Below, piece after piece: positions 1-8,373 of a stretch of DNA of 64,000 nucleotides (its first letter is position 1; every line of letters begins with the position of its first letter). The translations under genes and the position numbers were made by a program. Source of the DNA: Planctomycetaceae bacterium. GTDB lineage: Bacteria; Planctomycetota; Phycisphaerae; SM23-33. Under the pieces are notes generated by a model that was not told the DNA's origin, made no database searches, and saw nothing but the letters and a program-made list of their open reading frames with translations. The DNA lies in contig JBDKTA010000022.1 in NCBI GenBank assembly GCA_039680605.1, forward strand, positions 124,001-188,000. Reading direction: 5' to 3'.

Positions 1-1128
1 ATCGGAGTCTTTGTTCATGGTGACGATCGCCGTCATGATCGCCCCGATGACAACCATCCCGAATATCGCCCCGCCGACCATCAGCTTGGTCTTGAGCGGA
101 AGGGGCTGGCGCGGCAGGGTCGCCGTCGCCGGACCGGCGGACGGTTCCGCCGCCGACGGGAGCGCAACCTCGACCGGCTCGGGCGATTCGGGCTCTTCGT
201 CTTCATGCATGTCCGAGGCCACCGAGCCGACCGGCTCGACGCGCCCGCGGGTGGAGAACTTGCTCTTGATGGCGCGGCCGAGAACTTCCATCGACTCATA
301 CCGCCCGGCGGGGTCTTTGGCCATCATGCCCGCGACGATCTGCGCCAGCACCGGGGGCACGGCGGGGTTGACCTCGTTGAGCGGCGGGGCCGAGACGCCC
401 GCGCTGCCGTGCCACTTCATCCATCGCAGGCTCTCGGCGTGTTTGTCGCGGACAACGTCGGCGAAGACCTCGTCGAACCGCCGCCGCCCGGCCAGCATCT
501 CGTACGCCACGAAGCCCAGCGAATACATGTCGACGCGCTCGTCGTTGATGCCTCCGCCCAGCAGCTCCGGGGCCATGTATTTCGTCGTGCCCAGCAGCAT
601 CGAGGTGTTGCCGCTCTTGCGGGCGGCGACGCCGAAATCGGCCAGCTTCACCCGCAGCCCCTCGCCGATGAAGATGTTGGCCGGCTTGATGTCGCGGTGG
701 ATGATGCCCGCAGCATGGACCGTGTGCAGCGCCGCGGCCAGCCGCCAGATGATCTGCAGCGCCGCCTTGACGGGCAGGCCTTCGCCCTGCTCGGCGAGCA
801 CTTCCTCGAGCGTGCGCCCCGAGACGTACTCCATGACGATGAACAGCCCGCGCGGGTCCTCGATGAGTTCGTGAATGGTGACGATAGCCGGTTGTTCGGC
901 GCCCAGGCGGGCGAGGGTTCGCGCCTCGTTGCGGAACCGCTCGAGGAAGGCGGGGTCTTCCGCCAGGTGGGAGGAGATCTGCTTGATCGCCACGTCGCGG
1001 TCCAGCAGCGGTTCGTGGGCTTTATAGAGGATGGCCTGGCCGCCGATGCGGATGCGGCTGACGATGGTGTACTTGCCGATCTGCGTTCCGGCGGGCAGGC
1101 CGACGCCCTCTTTGTTTTCCTGAACCAT
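1..1128 (-). CDS. Ser/Thr protein kinase (PknB-like), C-terminus beyond window edge
   Basis: Eukaryote-type protein kinase, membrane-anchored, phosphorylating Ser/Thr of unknown targets. The frame is open from an ATG at 1128 to the window edge, so only the first 376 residues are visible. The glycine loop is near residues 25-36, the ATP lysine is in VAIK (K49), the catalytic loop is HRDIKPAN (D146, N151), and DFG is at 164-166. A hydrophobic segment at about 349-368 is a single membrane helix, so an extracytoplasmic domain probably follows outside the window. After the kinase domain comes an acidic, proline-rich linker. It lies downstream of the Tad pilus operon on the same strand, separated by a repeat and a terminator-like hairpin, so separate transcription is likely. 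Kinase identity is very secure; the ligand and substrate cannot be told. Confidence 0.93.
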   Translation of the reverse strand, partial: MVQENKEGVGLPAGTQIGKYTIVSRIRIGGQAILYKAHEPLLDRDVAIKQISSHLAEDPAFLERFRNEARTLARLGAEQPAIVTIHELIEDPRGLFIVMEYVSGRTLEEVLAEQGEGLPVKAALQIIWRLAAALHTVHAAGIIHRDIKPANIFIGEGLRVKLADFGVAARKSGNTSMLLGTTKYMAPELLGGGINDERVDMYSLGFVAYEMLAGRRRFDEVFADVVRDKHAESLRWMKWHGSAGVSAPPLNEVNPAVPPVLAQIVAGMMAKDPAGRYESMEVLGRAIKSKFSTRGRVEPVGSVASDMHEDEEPESPEPVEVALPSAAEPSAGPATATLPRQPLPLKTKLMVGGAIFGMVVIGAIMTAIVTMNKDSD

Positions 1129-1151
1129 GATCGCGATTCCCTGCTAACGGC

Positions 1152-1179
1152 AAAAAAGCCCCGGCGCATCCGGCGCCGG
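1152..1179 (-). terminator. Intrinsic terminator-like hairpin just upstream of the kinase
   Basis: Read on the minus strand, a perfect 7-bp stem CCGGCGC/GCGCCGG with a 5-nt loop is followed after GGC by six Ts. It lies about 23 nt before the kinase ATG. It could end transcripts coming from the Tad operon, or act as an attenuator in the kinase leader. Confidence 0.55.
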
Positions 1180-1258
1180 TCAATTCCCTCTTAGTTTACA
1201 TCGGAGAACGATTCATCGCACGATACGTTTTCATCCCTCCGTCTGACTGAAGAATCAA

Positions 1259-1360
1259 CAACCGACGACGAGGACGAGGACGACGACGAGGACGAGGGAA
1301 CGTGATGGAGCGTTTCTTGTTTTCTCGTCGTCGTCCTCGTCCTCGTCGTCGTCCTCGGTT
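1259..1360. repeat. R7 palindromic repeat (GACGAG-rich arms)
   Basis: The left arm (about 1260-1298) is built from GACGACGAGGACGAGGAC units. The right arm (about 1323-1359) is its reverse complement, and about 25 nt of loop lies between. The same element occurs at 43499-43672. It fills most of the 280-nt gap between the TadE-like gene and the kinase. No gene is seen in the gap. Confidence 0.8.
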
Positions 1361-1409
1361 TCTTCTGCTGCTTCAATCGAAACTTCAAACCTGCCTCTTC
1401 AGGCAAGCG

Positions 1410-2360
1410 TTACTCAAACGTATCCGGCGTGACGAAATCGGCCACCCCTTCGTTGGTGAGCACCTGTCTGGCGCGGATCACCAGGCCCAGTTCGCCGGCG
1501 CCGAAATCGAGGTTCTGGCGATTGTCCGAGTCCATCTTGGCGAACAACCACCCCGCGTACGGCACGGAGAGGTAGAACGTGTGCTGGACCGTCACGGCGA
1601 TATTTTCGTTGTCGGCGTAGAGGGTCTGCCGCCCGGCGGCGGGGTCGTCCAATTGGATCGAGGTATAGCGGTCGGCGTACTGGCGCTTGCGCGAGATGAT
1701 CTCGCCGATCCACGTCGGCGCCGCGGCGCCATATTCGTCAAACAGATTCGCCAGCGGCGCGTTGAGCTCGGCGTCGCGCGGGGGAAGGTCCGGGCTCGAA
1801 CACGAAACCGGCGTCACCGCCCACACCGCCGCGCGGCGAATGCGTTCGGTCTTGGCCGAGGGCGATAACCCAACAAAGTTGTGCGGTTCGTCGGCGCCGG
1901 CGTAGAGGGGCACGGTGACTACGGCCGTCCGCGCGGCGCAGTACGCCGCATAGTGTACGCAGACGTTGCCCACCATCAGCAGCGACGACTGGATCATCAG
2001 CAGCACCAGCATCAGGGCGATGGGCAGCACCATGACGAACTCGAGCATGGCCCCGCCGCCCTCGTCGGCAGCGATCGAAACGCCGGCCACTCGCGCGCCG
2101 CGCCCCAGAGCCCGCAGCACCACGACGATGCCCGCCAATCCCAACGCGGAAACGGCCCCCACCGCCACCGCCAGCGCCAGACCCGACAGCAGCCATCCGG
2201 CCACGGCTACCCCCGCCAGCGGCCAGAGCACCACGGCCAGCCCCAGCAGGATCTGTGGCAAAGGCTTTCCAGCCTGTGGCAAAGGTGGCACAGGCTTTCC
2301 AGCCTGTGTTGCCTGCCACAGCCTGGAAAGGCTGTGCCACCTGTTCCTCGCCTGCGCCAT
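1410..2360 (-). CDS. TadE-like pilus assembly protein with a repeat-encoded N-terminus
   Basis: 316 residues. After two hydrophobic segments (about 37-85) comes a TadE-type motif, GGGAMLEFVMVLPIALML, that starts a third membrane helix. This is the signature of the pseudopilin-like TadE/TadG proteins of Flp pili; the C-terminal 150 residues would be extracytoplasmic. The ATG at 2360 is chosen because it lies 2 nt after the stop of the prepilin peptidase, suggesting translational coupling, and GGAG sits about 10 nt upstream. Residues 7-36 are translated from three copies of palindromic repeat R1. That gives an odd WHSLSRLW and AGKPVPP-rich stretch unlike any TadE domain, so the mature gene has absorbed the repeat. 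Last visible gene of the Tad operon. Confidence 0.75.
   Translation of the reverse strand: MAQARNRWHSLSRLWQATQAGKPVPPLPQAGKPLPQILLGLAVVLWPLAGVAVAGWLLSGLALAVAVGAVSALGLAGIVVVLRALGRGARVAGVSIAADEGGGAMLEFVMVLPIALMLVLLMIQSSLLMVGNVCVHYAAYCAARTAVVTVPLYAGADEPHNFVGLSPSAKTERIRRAAVWAVTPVSCSSPDLPPRDAELNAPLANLFDEYGAAAPTWIGEIISRKRQYADRYTSIQLDDPAAGRQTLYADNENIAVTVQHTFYLSVPYAGWLFAKMDSDNRQNLDFGAGELGLVIRARQVLTNEGVADFVTPDTFE
2254..2341. repeat. R1 palindromic repeats (three copies) inside the tadE-like CDS
   Basis: Two direct copies of the R1 core (AGGCTTTCCAGCCTGT) and one inverted copy lie here, in frame within the N-terminal codons of the TadE-like gene. Further R1 copies are at 38676-38705 and 52783-52850. 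Confidence 0.85.
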
Positions 2361-2362
2361 CG

Positions 2363-3028
2363 TCAAAACGCTCCGATGAAATCCAAAGACAACTTGCCCT
2401 GCCGCACGAAGATCTCCACCAGCGCCGCGGCCGAGCCGATGCACATCGCCAGGCCCAGGGGCACCTTGGGACTGTCAGCCCGGGCCGGGTCGGGCCCTTT
2501 GGTGCGACTGGCCAGCGACACCCACAGAAACTGGCCGATTCGCTTGAGCGTCGCGCCCGTCACGCCTCGCACCACCATCAGCGCCAAGGCCATGAAGGCC
2601 GCCACGATCAGCCCGTAAAACAGCGCCGCCAGGGCGAACCGCATGCCCGTCAAGGCTCCCACGGCGGCCATCAGCTTCGCGTCGCCGCCGTGGATGCCCC
2701 CGGCCATCGCCGCCAGCAGCAGCGGGCCGCCGGCCAAGAGCAGACCCAGCACCGCCCCGAGCAGGCCGATGGTGGCCGGGTCGTCGCCGCGGGCCGGTGT
2801 GCCCGTGAAGCCTCCCACCAGCGTGTGGCCGATGAGACCAATGGCGATCGCCGGGTACGTCAACCAATTATAGATTTTTCCGCTGCGGACGTCGGTCACC
2901 GAGGCGATGATCAGCACCACCGCCAGCACGGCGTAAGCCCACAGGACAGTCCGGGAATCCCAGAGCCGATCCCACGGGCCAACGCCGGCCAGCATGCCCG
3001 ACGCCCACAGCACGCTCGCATGCACCAT
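2363..3028 (-). CDS. Prepilin peptidase, A24 family (TadV/CpaA-like)
   Basis: Inner-membrane aspartic protease that cleaves the leader of Flp prepilins and related pseudopilins. It has 221 residues and about six hydrophobic segments. The two catalytic aspartates expected in this family are visible: D46 in TDVRSGKIYNWLTYP and D116 in GIHGGDAKLMAAVGA, the latter being the GxGD-like motif. It lacks the N-terminal methyltransferase domain of full PilD enzymes, as is normal for TadV/CpaA. It lies between the Flp pilin and TadE genes on the same strand. A separate type IV pilus operon at 44-54 kb has no prepilin peptidase of its own here, so this one could in principle serve both; that is inference. 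Confidence 0.88.
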   Translation of the reverse strand: MVHASVLWASGMLAGVGPWDRLWDSRTVLWAYAVLAVVLIIASVTDVRSGKIYNWLTYPAIAIGLIGHTLVGGFTGTPARGDDPATIGLLGAVLGLLLAGGPLLLAAMAGGIHGGDAKLMAAVGALTGMRFALAALFYGLIVAAFMALALMVVRGVTGATLKRIGQFLWVSLASRTKGPDPARADSPKVPLGLAMCIGSAAALVEIFVRQGKLSLDFIGAF

Positions 3029-3061
3029 GAGTGCCCCTTGCGGCTGTGGCCGTCGCGGCCG

Positions 3062-3268
3062 TTACAGCGTCGAGGGATCGGTGCCGCCGCTGCCGCCCTT
3101 GATGGCCTGCCAGGCCTCGCCCGCCCAGCGCGAGATATCCTTCCAGAAGAAGATGATCACCGCCAACAGGGGCAGGGCCACTGCGGCGAAGATCAGCACG
3201 TACTCGACCATGTCCGCGCCGCCTTCGTCGTTGTGCAGTTTCTTGAGAGCCTTGAGCAGAGTCTTCAT
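3062..3268 (-). CDS. Flp-type pilin, first copy
   Basis: Small pilin of 68 residues with the Flp layout. A short positively charged, glycine-containing leader (KKLHNDEGGA) comes first, followed directly by a hydrophobic helix starting DMVEYVLIFAAVALPLLAVII. The glutamate-tyrosine pair in MVEY is the usual Flp mark near the cleavage site. The tail is glycine- and serine-rich. The ATG follows a gap of 47 nt from the upstream pilin gene. It is probably the pilus subunit or a minor pilin processed by the adjacent A24 peptidase. Confidence 0.82.
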   Translation of the reverse strand: MKTLLKALKKLHNDEGGADMVEYVLIFAAVALPLLAVIIFFWKDISRWAGEAWQAIKGGSGGTDPSTL

Positions 3269-3315
3269 GTCACGTCCTCATTCGATCGGCAAGTATGCAC
3301 CGGGTCCCGCGCCGA

Positions 3316-3498
3316 CTACGGGAGCGGCAATGTCGACATAAACGTCACCAGGCGGTAGTGCTCGCCGATGACGGCCAGCAGAACCTGAAACACGTAAATC
3401 ATCGGAAGCACGAAAAACACCAGCAGCAGCACCCACTCGATGGCCGTCTGGCCTCGCTGGTCGCTGTGCAACCGCCGGATTGTGCTGCAGTTCATCAT
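3316..3498 (-). CDS. Flp-like pilin or pseudopilin, second copy
   Basis: 60 residues: MMNCSTIRRLHSDQRGQTA leader, then a helix beginning IEWVLLLVFFVLPMIYVF. The glycine at the end of the leader and the glutamate at the second position of the hydrophobic stretch fit processing by a prepilin peptidase. The sequence differs strongly from the 68-residue pilin next to it, so the two probably have different roles rather than being recent duplicates. Start is the ATG at 3498 or the next one at 3495. Confidence 0.7.
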   Translation of the reverse strand: MMNCSTIRRLHSDQRGQTAIEWVLLLVFFVLPMIYVFQVLLAVIGEHYRLVTFMSTLPLP

Positions 3499-3513
3499 GA
3501 CATCTCACTACCA

Positions 3514-3616
3514 GGTGCCGTGGCGGGAGGGCTTTAGCCCGACAGCCACGACTGCAATGATTCAAGGTCCGGGGGTCGTGGCTCTCCGGGCCTTGGGCCC
3601 TGCGCGCCATGGCACC
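3514..3616. repeat. R12 imperfect inverted repeat between tadA and the pilin
   Basis: The ends GGTGCCGTGGC and GCCATGGCACC are inverted with one mismatch. They enclose smaller inverted pairs such as AGGGCTTTAGCCC and AGCCACGAC/GTCGTGGCT. It occupies the 129-nt gap inside the Tad operon. Confidence 0.55.
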
Positions 3617-3627
3617 CTGCGCACCAC

Positions 3628-4737
3628 TCAAACCTCCGCGAAAATCTCGCTGCAGTACTGCCACGTCCCCGTCAGCGTGCGGACCTTCGGTTCGTCGGCG
3701 AACGCCGACCGCTGTCCCGTCCAGACCAGCGTCTCGGTCGGGCGCCCGCGGTCGTCGCGACCGAAGGCGAAGATGTCGCGCAGGCGATGGCGACCGTCGT
3801 CGCCTATGGGCAGCACTTCGGACACCGCCGTGATCTTGCGATGGCCGCTGGAGAACCGCGTCATCTGCACGATGACGTCGATGGCCGAGGCGATCTGCGA
3901 TCGCAGGGCGTGCAGCGGCAGTTCCACCTTGTTCATCATCGCCAGGGTCTCCAGGCGATTGAGCGCGTCCATGGGCATGTTGGCGTGCAGCGTCGACATG
4001 CTGCCGCCATGTCCGCTGGTCATCGCCTGAATCATATCCAGCGCCTCGCCGCCGCGAACCTCGCCGATGATGATCCGGTCGGGCCTCAGACGCAGCGACG
4101 AGCGGAACAGGTCCGCGATGCTCACCTCGCCGCGCCCCCACCGGTCGGGAAGGCGGCTTTCCAGGCTGATCAGGTGGTCCTGCTGCAGGTCGAGTTCGGC
4201 CGAGTCTTCGATCACCACGATGCGCTGGTGCGCCGGGATGAACGAGCTGAGCACGTTGAGCAGGCAGGTCTTGCCGCTGCTGGTGCCGCCGGCGACGAGG
4301 ATGTTCTTCTCGGCCAGCACGCAGCTCTGGACATATTCGAGCACCTGCGGGGTCCAGGTGTTCAGTTCGACCAGGTGGCCGGCGTTGAAGCCCACCTTGG
4401 AGAACTTGCGGATCGTCATGCACGTTCCCGCCCGCGACAGCGGGGCCAAAACCACGTGTACGCGACTGCCGTCGGGCAGGCGGCTGTCTACCAGTGGATG
4501 CTCGGCCGTCAGACGCTTGCCGGTGTACTGCAGCACGTTGTTGACGGCCGCCAGCAGCGCCGCTTCGTCCTCGAACCGCACGTCGGTGCGCGTGAGCTTG
4601 CCGCCGCGCTCGATGTAGACCTCGTCGAAGCGGTTGATCATGATCTCGGAGACCGAGTCGTCGTGCAGGAAACCGGAGATCGGAGCCAGGAAGTGCTCGA
4701 CCGTCGCGGCAAAGATGTTGATTTTCTGCTCGGGCAT
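3628..4737 (-). CDS. tadA: Pilus assembly ATPase TadA/CpaF family
   Basis: Cytoplasmic secretion ATPase that powers Flp pilus assembly. 369 residues from the ATG at 4737; the frame is open further upstream into repeat DNA, but MPEQKINIF has a purine-rich ribosome-binding stretch (AGAGACCTGAG) before it and matches the family start. Visible motifs are the Walker A AGGTSSGKT, the aspartate-box region VVIEDSAEL, the Walker B-like IIIGEVRGGEALD, and the histidine box SGHGGSMSTLHAN. First gene of the compact operon. The membrane platform genes tadB and tadC, and an outer-membrane secretin, are not in the window. Confidence 0.92.
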   Translation of the reverse strand: MPEQKINIFAATVEHFLAPISGFLHDDSVSEIMINRFDEVYIERGGKLTRTDVRFEDEAALLAAVNNVLQYTGKRLTAEHPLVDSRLPDGSRVHVVLAPLSRAGTCMTIRKFSKVGFNAGHLVELNTWTPQVLEYVQSCVLAEKNILVAGGTSSGKTCLLNVLSSFIPAHQRIVVIEDSAELDLQQDHLISLESRLPDRWGRGEVSIADLFRSSLRLRPDRIIIGEVRGGEALDMIQAMTSGHGGSMSTLHANMPMDALNRLETLAMMNKVELPLHALRSQIASAIDVIVQMTRFSSGHRKITAVSEVLPIGDDGRHRLRDIFAFGRDDRGRPTETLVWTGQRSAFADEPKVRTLTGTWQYCSEIFAEV

Positions 4738-5102
4738 CTCAGGTCTCTTATCGGTGCGCGGCCGTGACCGCATTGAGGTTAACGCTCCGGAAACAAATTT
4801 ATCACAAACCGAGGGAATAATTTCGCCAGTGGCTTGAGCGCTTGAGTGTAGATAGACCCCCAGCGGCAAACAAGACCTTTTGGAGTGCGGCAGCCTTAGC
4901 TGCCGCTTTGGTAGTTTTTGGGACGGGCCAGTGCGTGCGGCTGCGAACAACGACGGGTGCCACGCACAACTCCGTTGTGCGTGCCCATGTGCCTTGTGCC
5001 AAAGAGACTGGTCAATGGAAGGGGCACGGCCCTGATCCTTGGGCTCCCCATTCGCGATCTGCGCTCGGGGACACGCACAACGGAGTTGTGCGTGGCACCC
5101 CG
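4738..5102. repeat. Repeat-only intergenic region with R5 and two R2 elements
   Basis: No gene is supported here. R5 (GGCAGCCTTAGCTGCC core) lies at 4881-4910. R2 (GCACAACTCCGTTGTGC, 10-bp arms) lies at 4955-4985, and an inverted copy at 5067-5101. Related copies are at 15321 and 60091 (R2) and at 39912 (R5). The promoter of the Tad operon must lie within or next to this stretch. Confidence 0.75.
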
Positions 5103-6650
5103 CTAACATTGGCGCGCTTCGTCCAGCGTGGGCATTTCCGGTCGCTTGAGCAGGTCGTCCAGGCGCAGCAGGTCCAGGTCGCGTTTGCACGACGCGGCGG
5201 CGGCCACCTTGCCCGACTTGAGGTAGTACGCGATGAATGACCGCCCCGGCAGGTCGCCGTCGATGACGATTTCGTCGAACTGGCGGGCGTAGCCCAGGTA
5301 GCGAACCGACAGCTTGAACTGCGTCGTCCAGAAGAACGGGACCCCGCCGTATTGCGTCGATCGCCCGGCCATGTTCATCGCGGCGATCTGCCCGAGCTGC
5401 TCGGCCAGCCGCCAGTGCTCGATGCGGATGGGCCCGCCGCTGCGCCAGTCGGGGAACATCGCAATATCCCCGGCGGCGTAGACGTCGTTGCCGGCATGCA
5501 TGGTCGAGTCGACAGTCAAGCTGCCGTCGCCGTTGAGCGCCAGACCCGATTCTTTGAGAAAGTCCGTCGCCGGACGCACACCCACGCCGACGACCACCAG
5601 GCCGGCCGCAAGATGATGCCCGTCGTCCAGAACGACAGCCTCCACTTTCTCGCGGCCCTCGAACCTCGCCACGGTGCGACCGAGGCGGAACGACACGCCG
5701 TTTTCCTCATGGAGCCCTTGGAACACGCGCCCGATCTCGTCGCCAAGGGTGCGTTGGAATGGTACGGAATCGGGTGCGACAACCGTGACGGACAGGCCGC
5801 GAGCCCGTAGCGAGGCGGCGACTTCCATGGCAATAAAGCTGGCGCCGATGACGACGGCTTTGGTTTCCTGCGTCGCGGCGGCGACGATCTTTCTGCAATC
5901 GTCGAATGTGCGCAGGGTGAAGATGTTTGCCAGCGTGGCCCCGGGCGCATCGAGCGTGCGGGGGAGGGCGCCGGCGGCCAGCAGCAGCTTGTCGTACGCC
6001 ACCTCGCCGCCGCCGTCGAGGATCACGCGGCGGCCGGACACGTCGACACCTGCCGCGGCGCGGTCGAGCTGCAGCTCGATGCCCTGCTTTTCATAAAACG
6101 CAAGGCTGCGCAGATAGGGCTCGAACTCGCCTTTGGCCATGTACGACTTGCTCAGGTCCGGGCGGTCATAGGGGCGCTGGCTGTCGCGGCTGATCATGAC
6201 GATTCGCCCGCAGAAGCCTTCTGCCCGCAGCGTCTGGGCGGCGGTAAACCCCGCGCCCCCGCCGCCGACGATGACAAATGCGCGGCCGTCGCGGGCGAGG
6301 TCCGGCGGCGTCAGTTGGGGTAAGCGCGACCGCTTGATTTTCTCGGGCAGCGTGACGATGAGCGCCTCGCCCTCGACGCGAAGATCGAAACGACAGAGGC
6401 AATCCTGCGCCGGCGGCTGGCGCAGATCTCCGCCGGCGGCATCGAACTGCGCGTGGTGCCACGGGCAGCGAACGCGGCCATCCTTGAGCAGCCCCTTGGC
6501 CAGCGGACCGTCGTAGTGCGTGCATTTGGCCTGCAGGGCGTAGTATTGCCCGGCGATGCGAACCAGCAGCAGTTCCGTTTCGCCGGCCTGGACAGACTTC
6601 ATCTGCCCATCCTGCAGGTCATCGATGCGGCCTATCGTGAAGTCGGACAT
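5103..6650 (-). CDS. Rieske [2Fe-2S]-FAD pyridine nucleotide-disulfide oxidoreductase (AIFM3-like)
   Basis: 515 residues from the ATG at 6650. An N-terminal Rieske domain carries both ligand boxes (CTHYDGPLAKG and CPWHHAQFD). It is followed by a FAD/NAD(P) reductase with GxGxxG-type folds (VIVGGGGAGFTAAQTLR near the domain start, then VVIGASFIAMEVAASLRARG for NAD) and a typical late motif, DVYAAGDIAMFPDW. This architecture is that of the apoptosis-inducing-factor-3/ferredoxin-reductase group, which passes electrons from NAD(P)H to a ferredoxin or oxygenase. No partner oxygenase is adjacent. The next gene in the same direction is over 360 nt away, so it is probably transcribed alone. Confidence 0.88.
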   Translation of the reverse strand: MSDFTIGRIDDLQDGQMKSVQAGETELLLVRIAGQYYALQAKCTHYDGPLAKGLLKDGRVRCPWHHAQFDAAGGDLRQPPAQDCLCRFDLRVEGEALIVTLPEKIKRSRLPQLTPPDLARDGRAFVIVGGGGAGFTAAQTLRAEGFCGRIVMISRDSQRPYDRPDLSKSYMAKGEFEPYLRSLAFYEKQGIELQLDRAAAGVDVSGRRVILDGGGEVAYDKLLLAAGALPRTLDAPGATLANIFTLRTFDDCRKIVAAATQETKAVVIGASFIAMEVAASLRARGLSVTVVAPDSVPFQRTLGDEIGRVFQGLHEENGVSFRLGRTVARFEGREKVEAVVLDDGHHLAAGLVVVGVGVRPATDFLKESGLALNGDGSLTVDSTMHAGNDVYAAGDIAMFPDWRSGGPIRIEHWRLAEQLGQIAAMNMAGRSTQYGGVPFFWTTQFKLSVRYLGYARQFDEIVIDGDLPGRSFIAYYLKSGKVAAAASCKRDLDLLRLDDLLKRPEMPTLDEARQC

Positions 6651-6660
6651 AAGTAATCCC

Positions 6661-6912
6661 CAGAAAACAAATCCGAAAAACGAAATTCGAAATCCGAAAC
6701 AAGGAGCAAACAACAAAAAGAAAACAACGAACCGAAAAACCGGGCGGACTTGGCATCAGTCCACTAAGTCCCTGTCCAGTTTATTCGGTTGTTGTTGTTC
6801 TTTTTGGTCTGCTTTTGTTTTTGCTTCTTGTTTCGGATTTCGATATTCGATTTTCGGATTTTCCGTTTTGCTTTTTGTTTCGAATTTCGGGTTTCGAATT
6901 TCGAATTTTCTT
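6661..6912. repeat. R9 AT-rich inverted repeat
   Basis: The left arm (about 6661-6750) reads AAATCCGAAACAAGGAGC and related words. The right arm (about 6785-6912) is the inverted counterpart, full of TTGTTT and TTCGGATTTCG. The loop holds GGACTT/AAGTCC, a small inner pair. It is far lower in GC than its surroundings. A second copy lies inside the Fe-S operon at 54964-55139. Confidence 0.8.
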
Positions 6913-6913
6913 T

Positions 6914-8086
6914 TCACTCTTCCGGGGGCTCGACCTTTCTGATTTCCTCGTCGCTTTCCAGCGCCATCTTGCTCGAGAGGAACTTCAGCAGGTCGCGCAG
7001 GGTAATGATGCCCACCAGCGTGCCGTGGTCGACCACCATCAGGCGGCTGGCCTGAGCCTGCGTCATGCGCGTCAGGGCGTGCATGGCGTCTTCGTTGGGC
7101 GGAATGCTGTTCTCGTCGCTGCAGGGCTGCATGATCTCGCCGACGGTCTTCATGGGCCACTGCTCTCGGGGCACCTCGCGGACTTTCTGGGTGGTGACAC
7201 ATCCGGTAAGCTGCCCGTCCTCAACCACCGGGAACATCTTGAAGTGGTATTGGAACACCTTGTCCTCGACGAGGTCCTTGAGGTTCAGCGACGTCGGAAC
7301 CGTCACCGGCTCGGTGTTCATGAACCGGTTGAGCGGCTCGCCGTGAAGCATCTCGCGAACGAGGATCTGCTGGTAGCCCTGCTTGGCGGCCGACCGCACG
7401 AACAGGCCGATGACGATCCACCACACGCCGCCGATGACGTTTCCGCCCAGCAGCAGTTCCAGGATCCCCAGCCCCACCAGCACGATCCCAAACCCCATGC
7501 CCACGCGCGACGCCACGTGCGTGGCCCAGCGCAGGTCCTTCTTGATCGCCCACAGCACCGCGCGCAAGATGCGCCCGCCATCGAGCGGGAAGCCCGGAAT
7601 CATGTTGAAAACCAGCAGGATGATGTTGATCAGCCCCACCCACTGCAGCACGCCGACGACCTCATTGGGCCAGCCCACTGCCGCCGCGCCGATGGCCGCG
7701 ACGATAAACACAACCCCCAGCACCAGGCTGATCGCCGGACCGGCCGCTGCGATGAGCCCTTCGGCTTTGGGCGTCGGCGGTTCGTCGGACATCTCAGCCA
7801 CCCCGCCGAGCATGAACAGCGTGATGCCCTTCATCGGCAGCCCGTACGCGCGGGCGACCAGCGAGTGGCACAGTTCGTGAATTACGATAGACGCGAACAG
7901 CCCCAGCGCCGCCGCCAGGGCCATCGCCAGGTAAGACCCCCACGCCAGGCCCGGAAACTGGGCCGGAAAAACGCCCGCCCCAAGCGACCAGACCACCAGA
8001 ACCAGGATTACCAGCCAGCTCAAGTCGATCCGGACGGTAAACCCCAAAATCGTGAACAGCTTGATGGATCGATTCAACATAAACAT
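6914..8086 (-). CDS. Site-2-type zinc metalloprotease (M50) with two CBS domains
   Basis: Intramembrane protease of 390 residues. The zinc motif HELCH lies in a membrane helix at about residues 70-74, and the second metal motif is [16 protein letters not shown] near 160-175. Several hydrophobic segments fill residues 10-230. Two CBS domains follow from about 245: [19 protein letters not shown] and the segment ending [20 protein letters not shown] domains usually bind adenine nucleotides and would regulate the protease. This is the group III M50/rhomboid-like SpoIVFB arrangement. The substrate is unknown; no anti-sigma factor gene is adjacent. Confidence 0.92.
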   Translation of the reverse strand: MFMLNRSIKLFTILGFTVRIDLSWLVILVLVVWSLGAGVFPAQFPGLAWGSYLAMALAAALGLFASIVIHELCHSLVARAYGLPMKGITLFMLGGVAEMSDEPPTPKAEGLIAAAGPAISLVLGVVFIVAAIGAAAVGWPNEVVGVLQWVGLINIILLVFNMIPGFPLDGGRILRAVLWAIKKDLRWATHVASRVGMGFGIVLVGLGILELLLGGNVIGGVWWIVIGLFVRSAAKQGYQQILVREMLHGEPLNRFMNTEPVTVPTSLNLKDLVEDKVFQYHFKMFPVVEDGQLTGCVTTQKVREVPREQWPMKTVGEIMQPCSDENSIPPNEDAMHALTRMTQAQASRLMVVDHGTLVGIITLRDLLKFLSSKMALESDEEIRKVEPPEE

Positions 8087-8373
8087 CTGTCTCCCCCCTT
8101 CGTTCCGGCTGTTAACTCCTGGTCCGGCCCAAGAGGCGTTCGTCTGGAAGCCACTTTCAATTTTAGGCCCGCCTTCGCGCCGCTGAAGGCGCCCGCCGGA
8201 GGCGCCGCCTGCGCGTCCGAGCGGCGCGGTCGCATGATCAGGCAGATCCCGCGCAAGTCCTGTCTGCCGCCGACGCCGGTGAGGCTGTCTCTCACCACCT
8301 GCCGGAACGGGACCTATGCCAAAACAGGCAGACCGCCCTTGAACTCTTTGAGGCCTCGGCGCTACTATTTCCC
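8087..8373. other. Intergenic region without a supported gene
   Basis: 287 nt between two divergent genes. It contains a GC-rich imperfect hairpin near 8165-8215 (GAAGGCGCCC and GGAGGCGCC words). A short open frame on the minus strand has no ribosome site and no recognisable protein features. Promoters for both neighbours should lie here. Confidence 0.4.

Noticed and set aside
4738-5190. N-terminal extension of the TadA ATPase into the upstream gap
   Set aside because: The added codons translate R2 and R5 repeat DNA, and the ATG at 4737 has a ribosome site and the family's normal start.
8074-8298. Short minus-strand open frame upstream of the site-2 protease
   Set aside because: It overlaps the start of the protease gene, lies in a GC-rich hairpin region and has no ribosome site.
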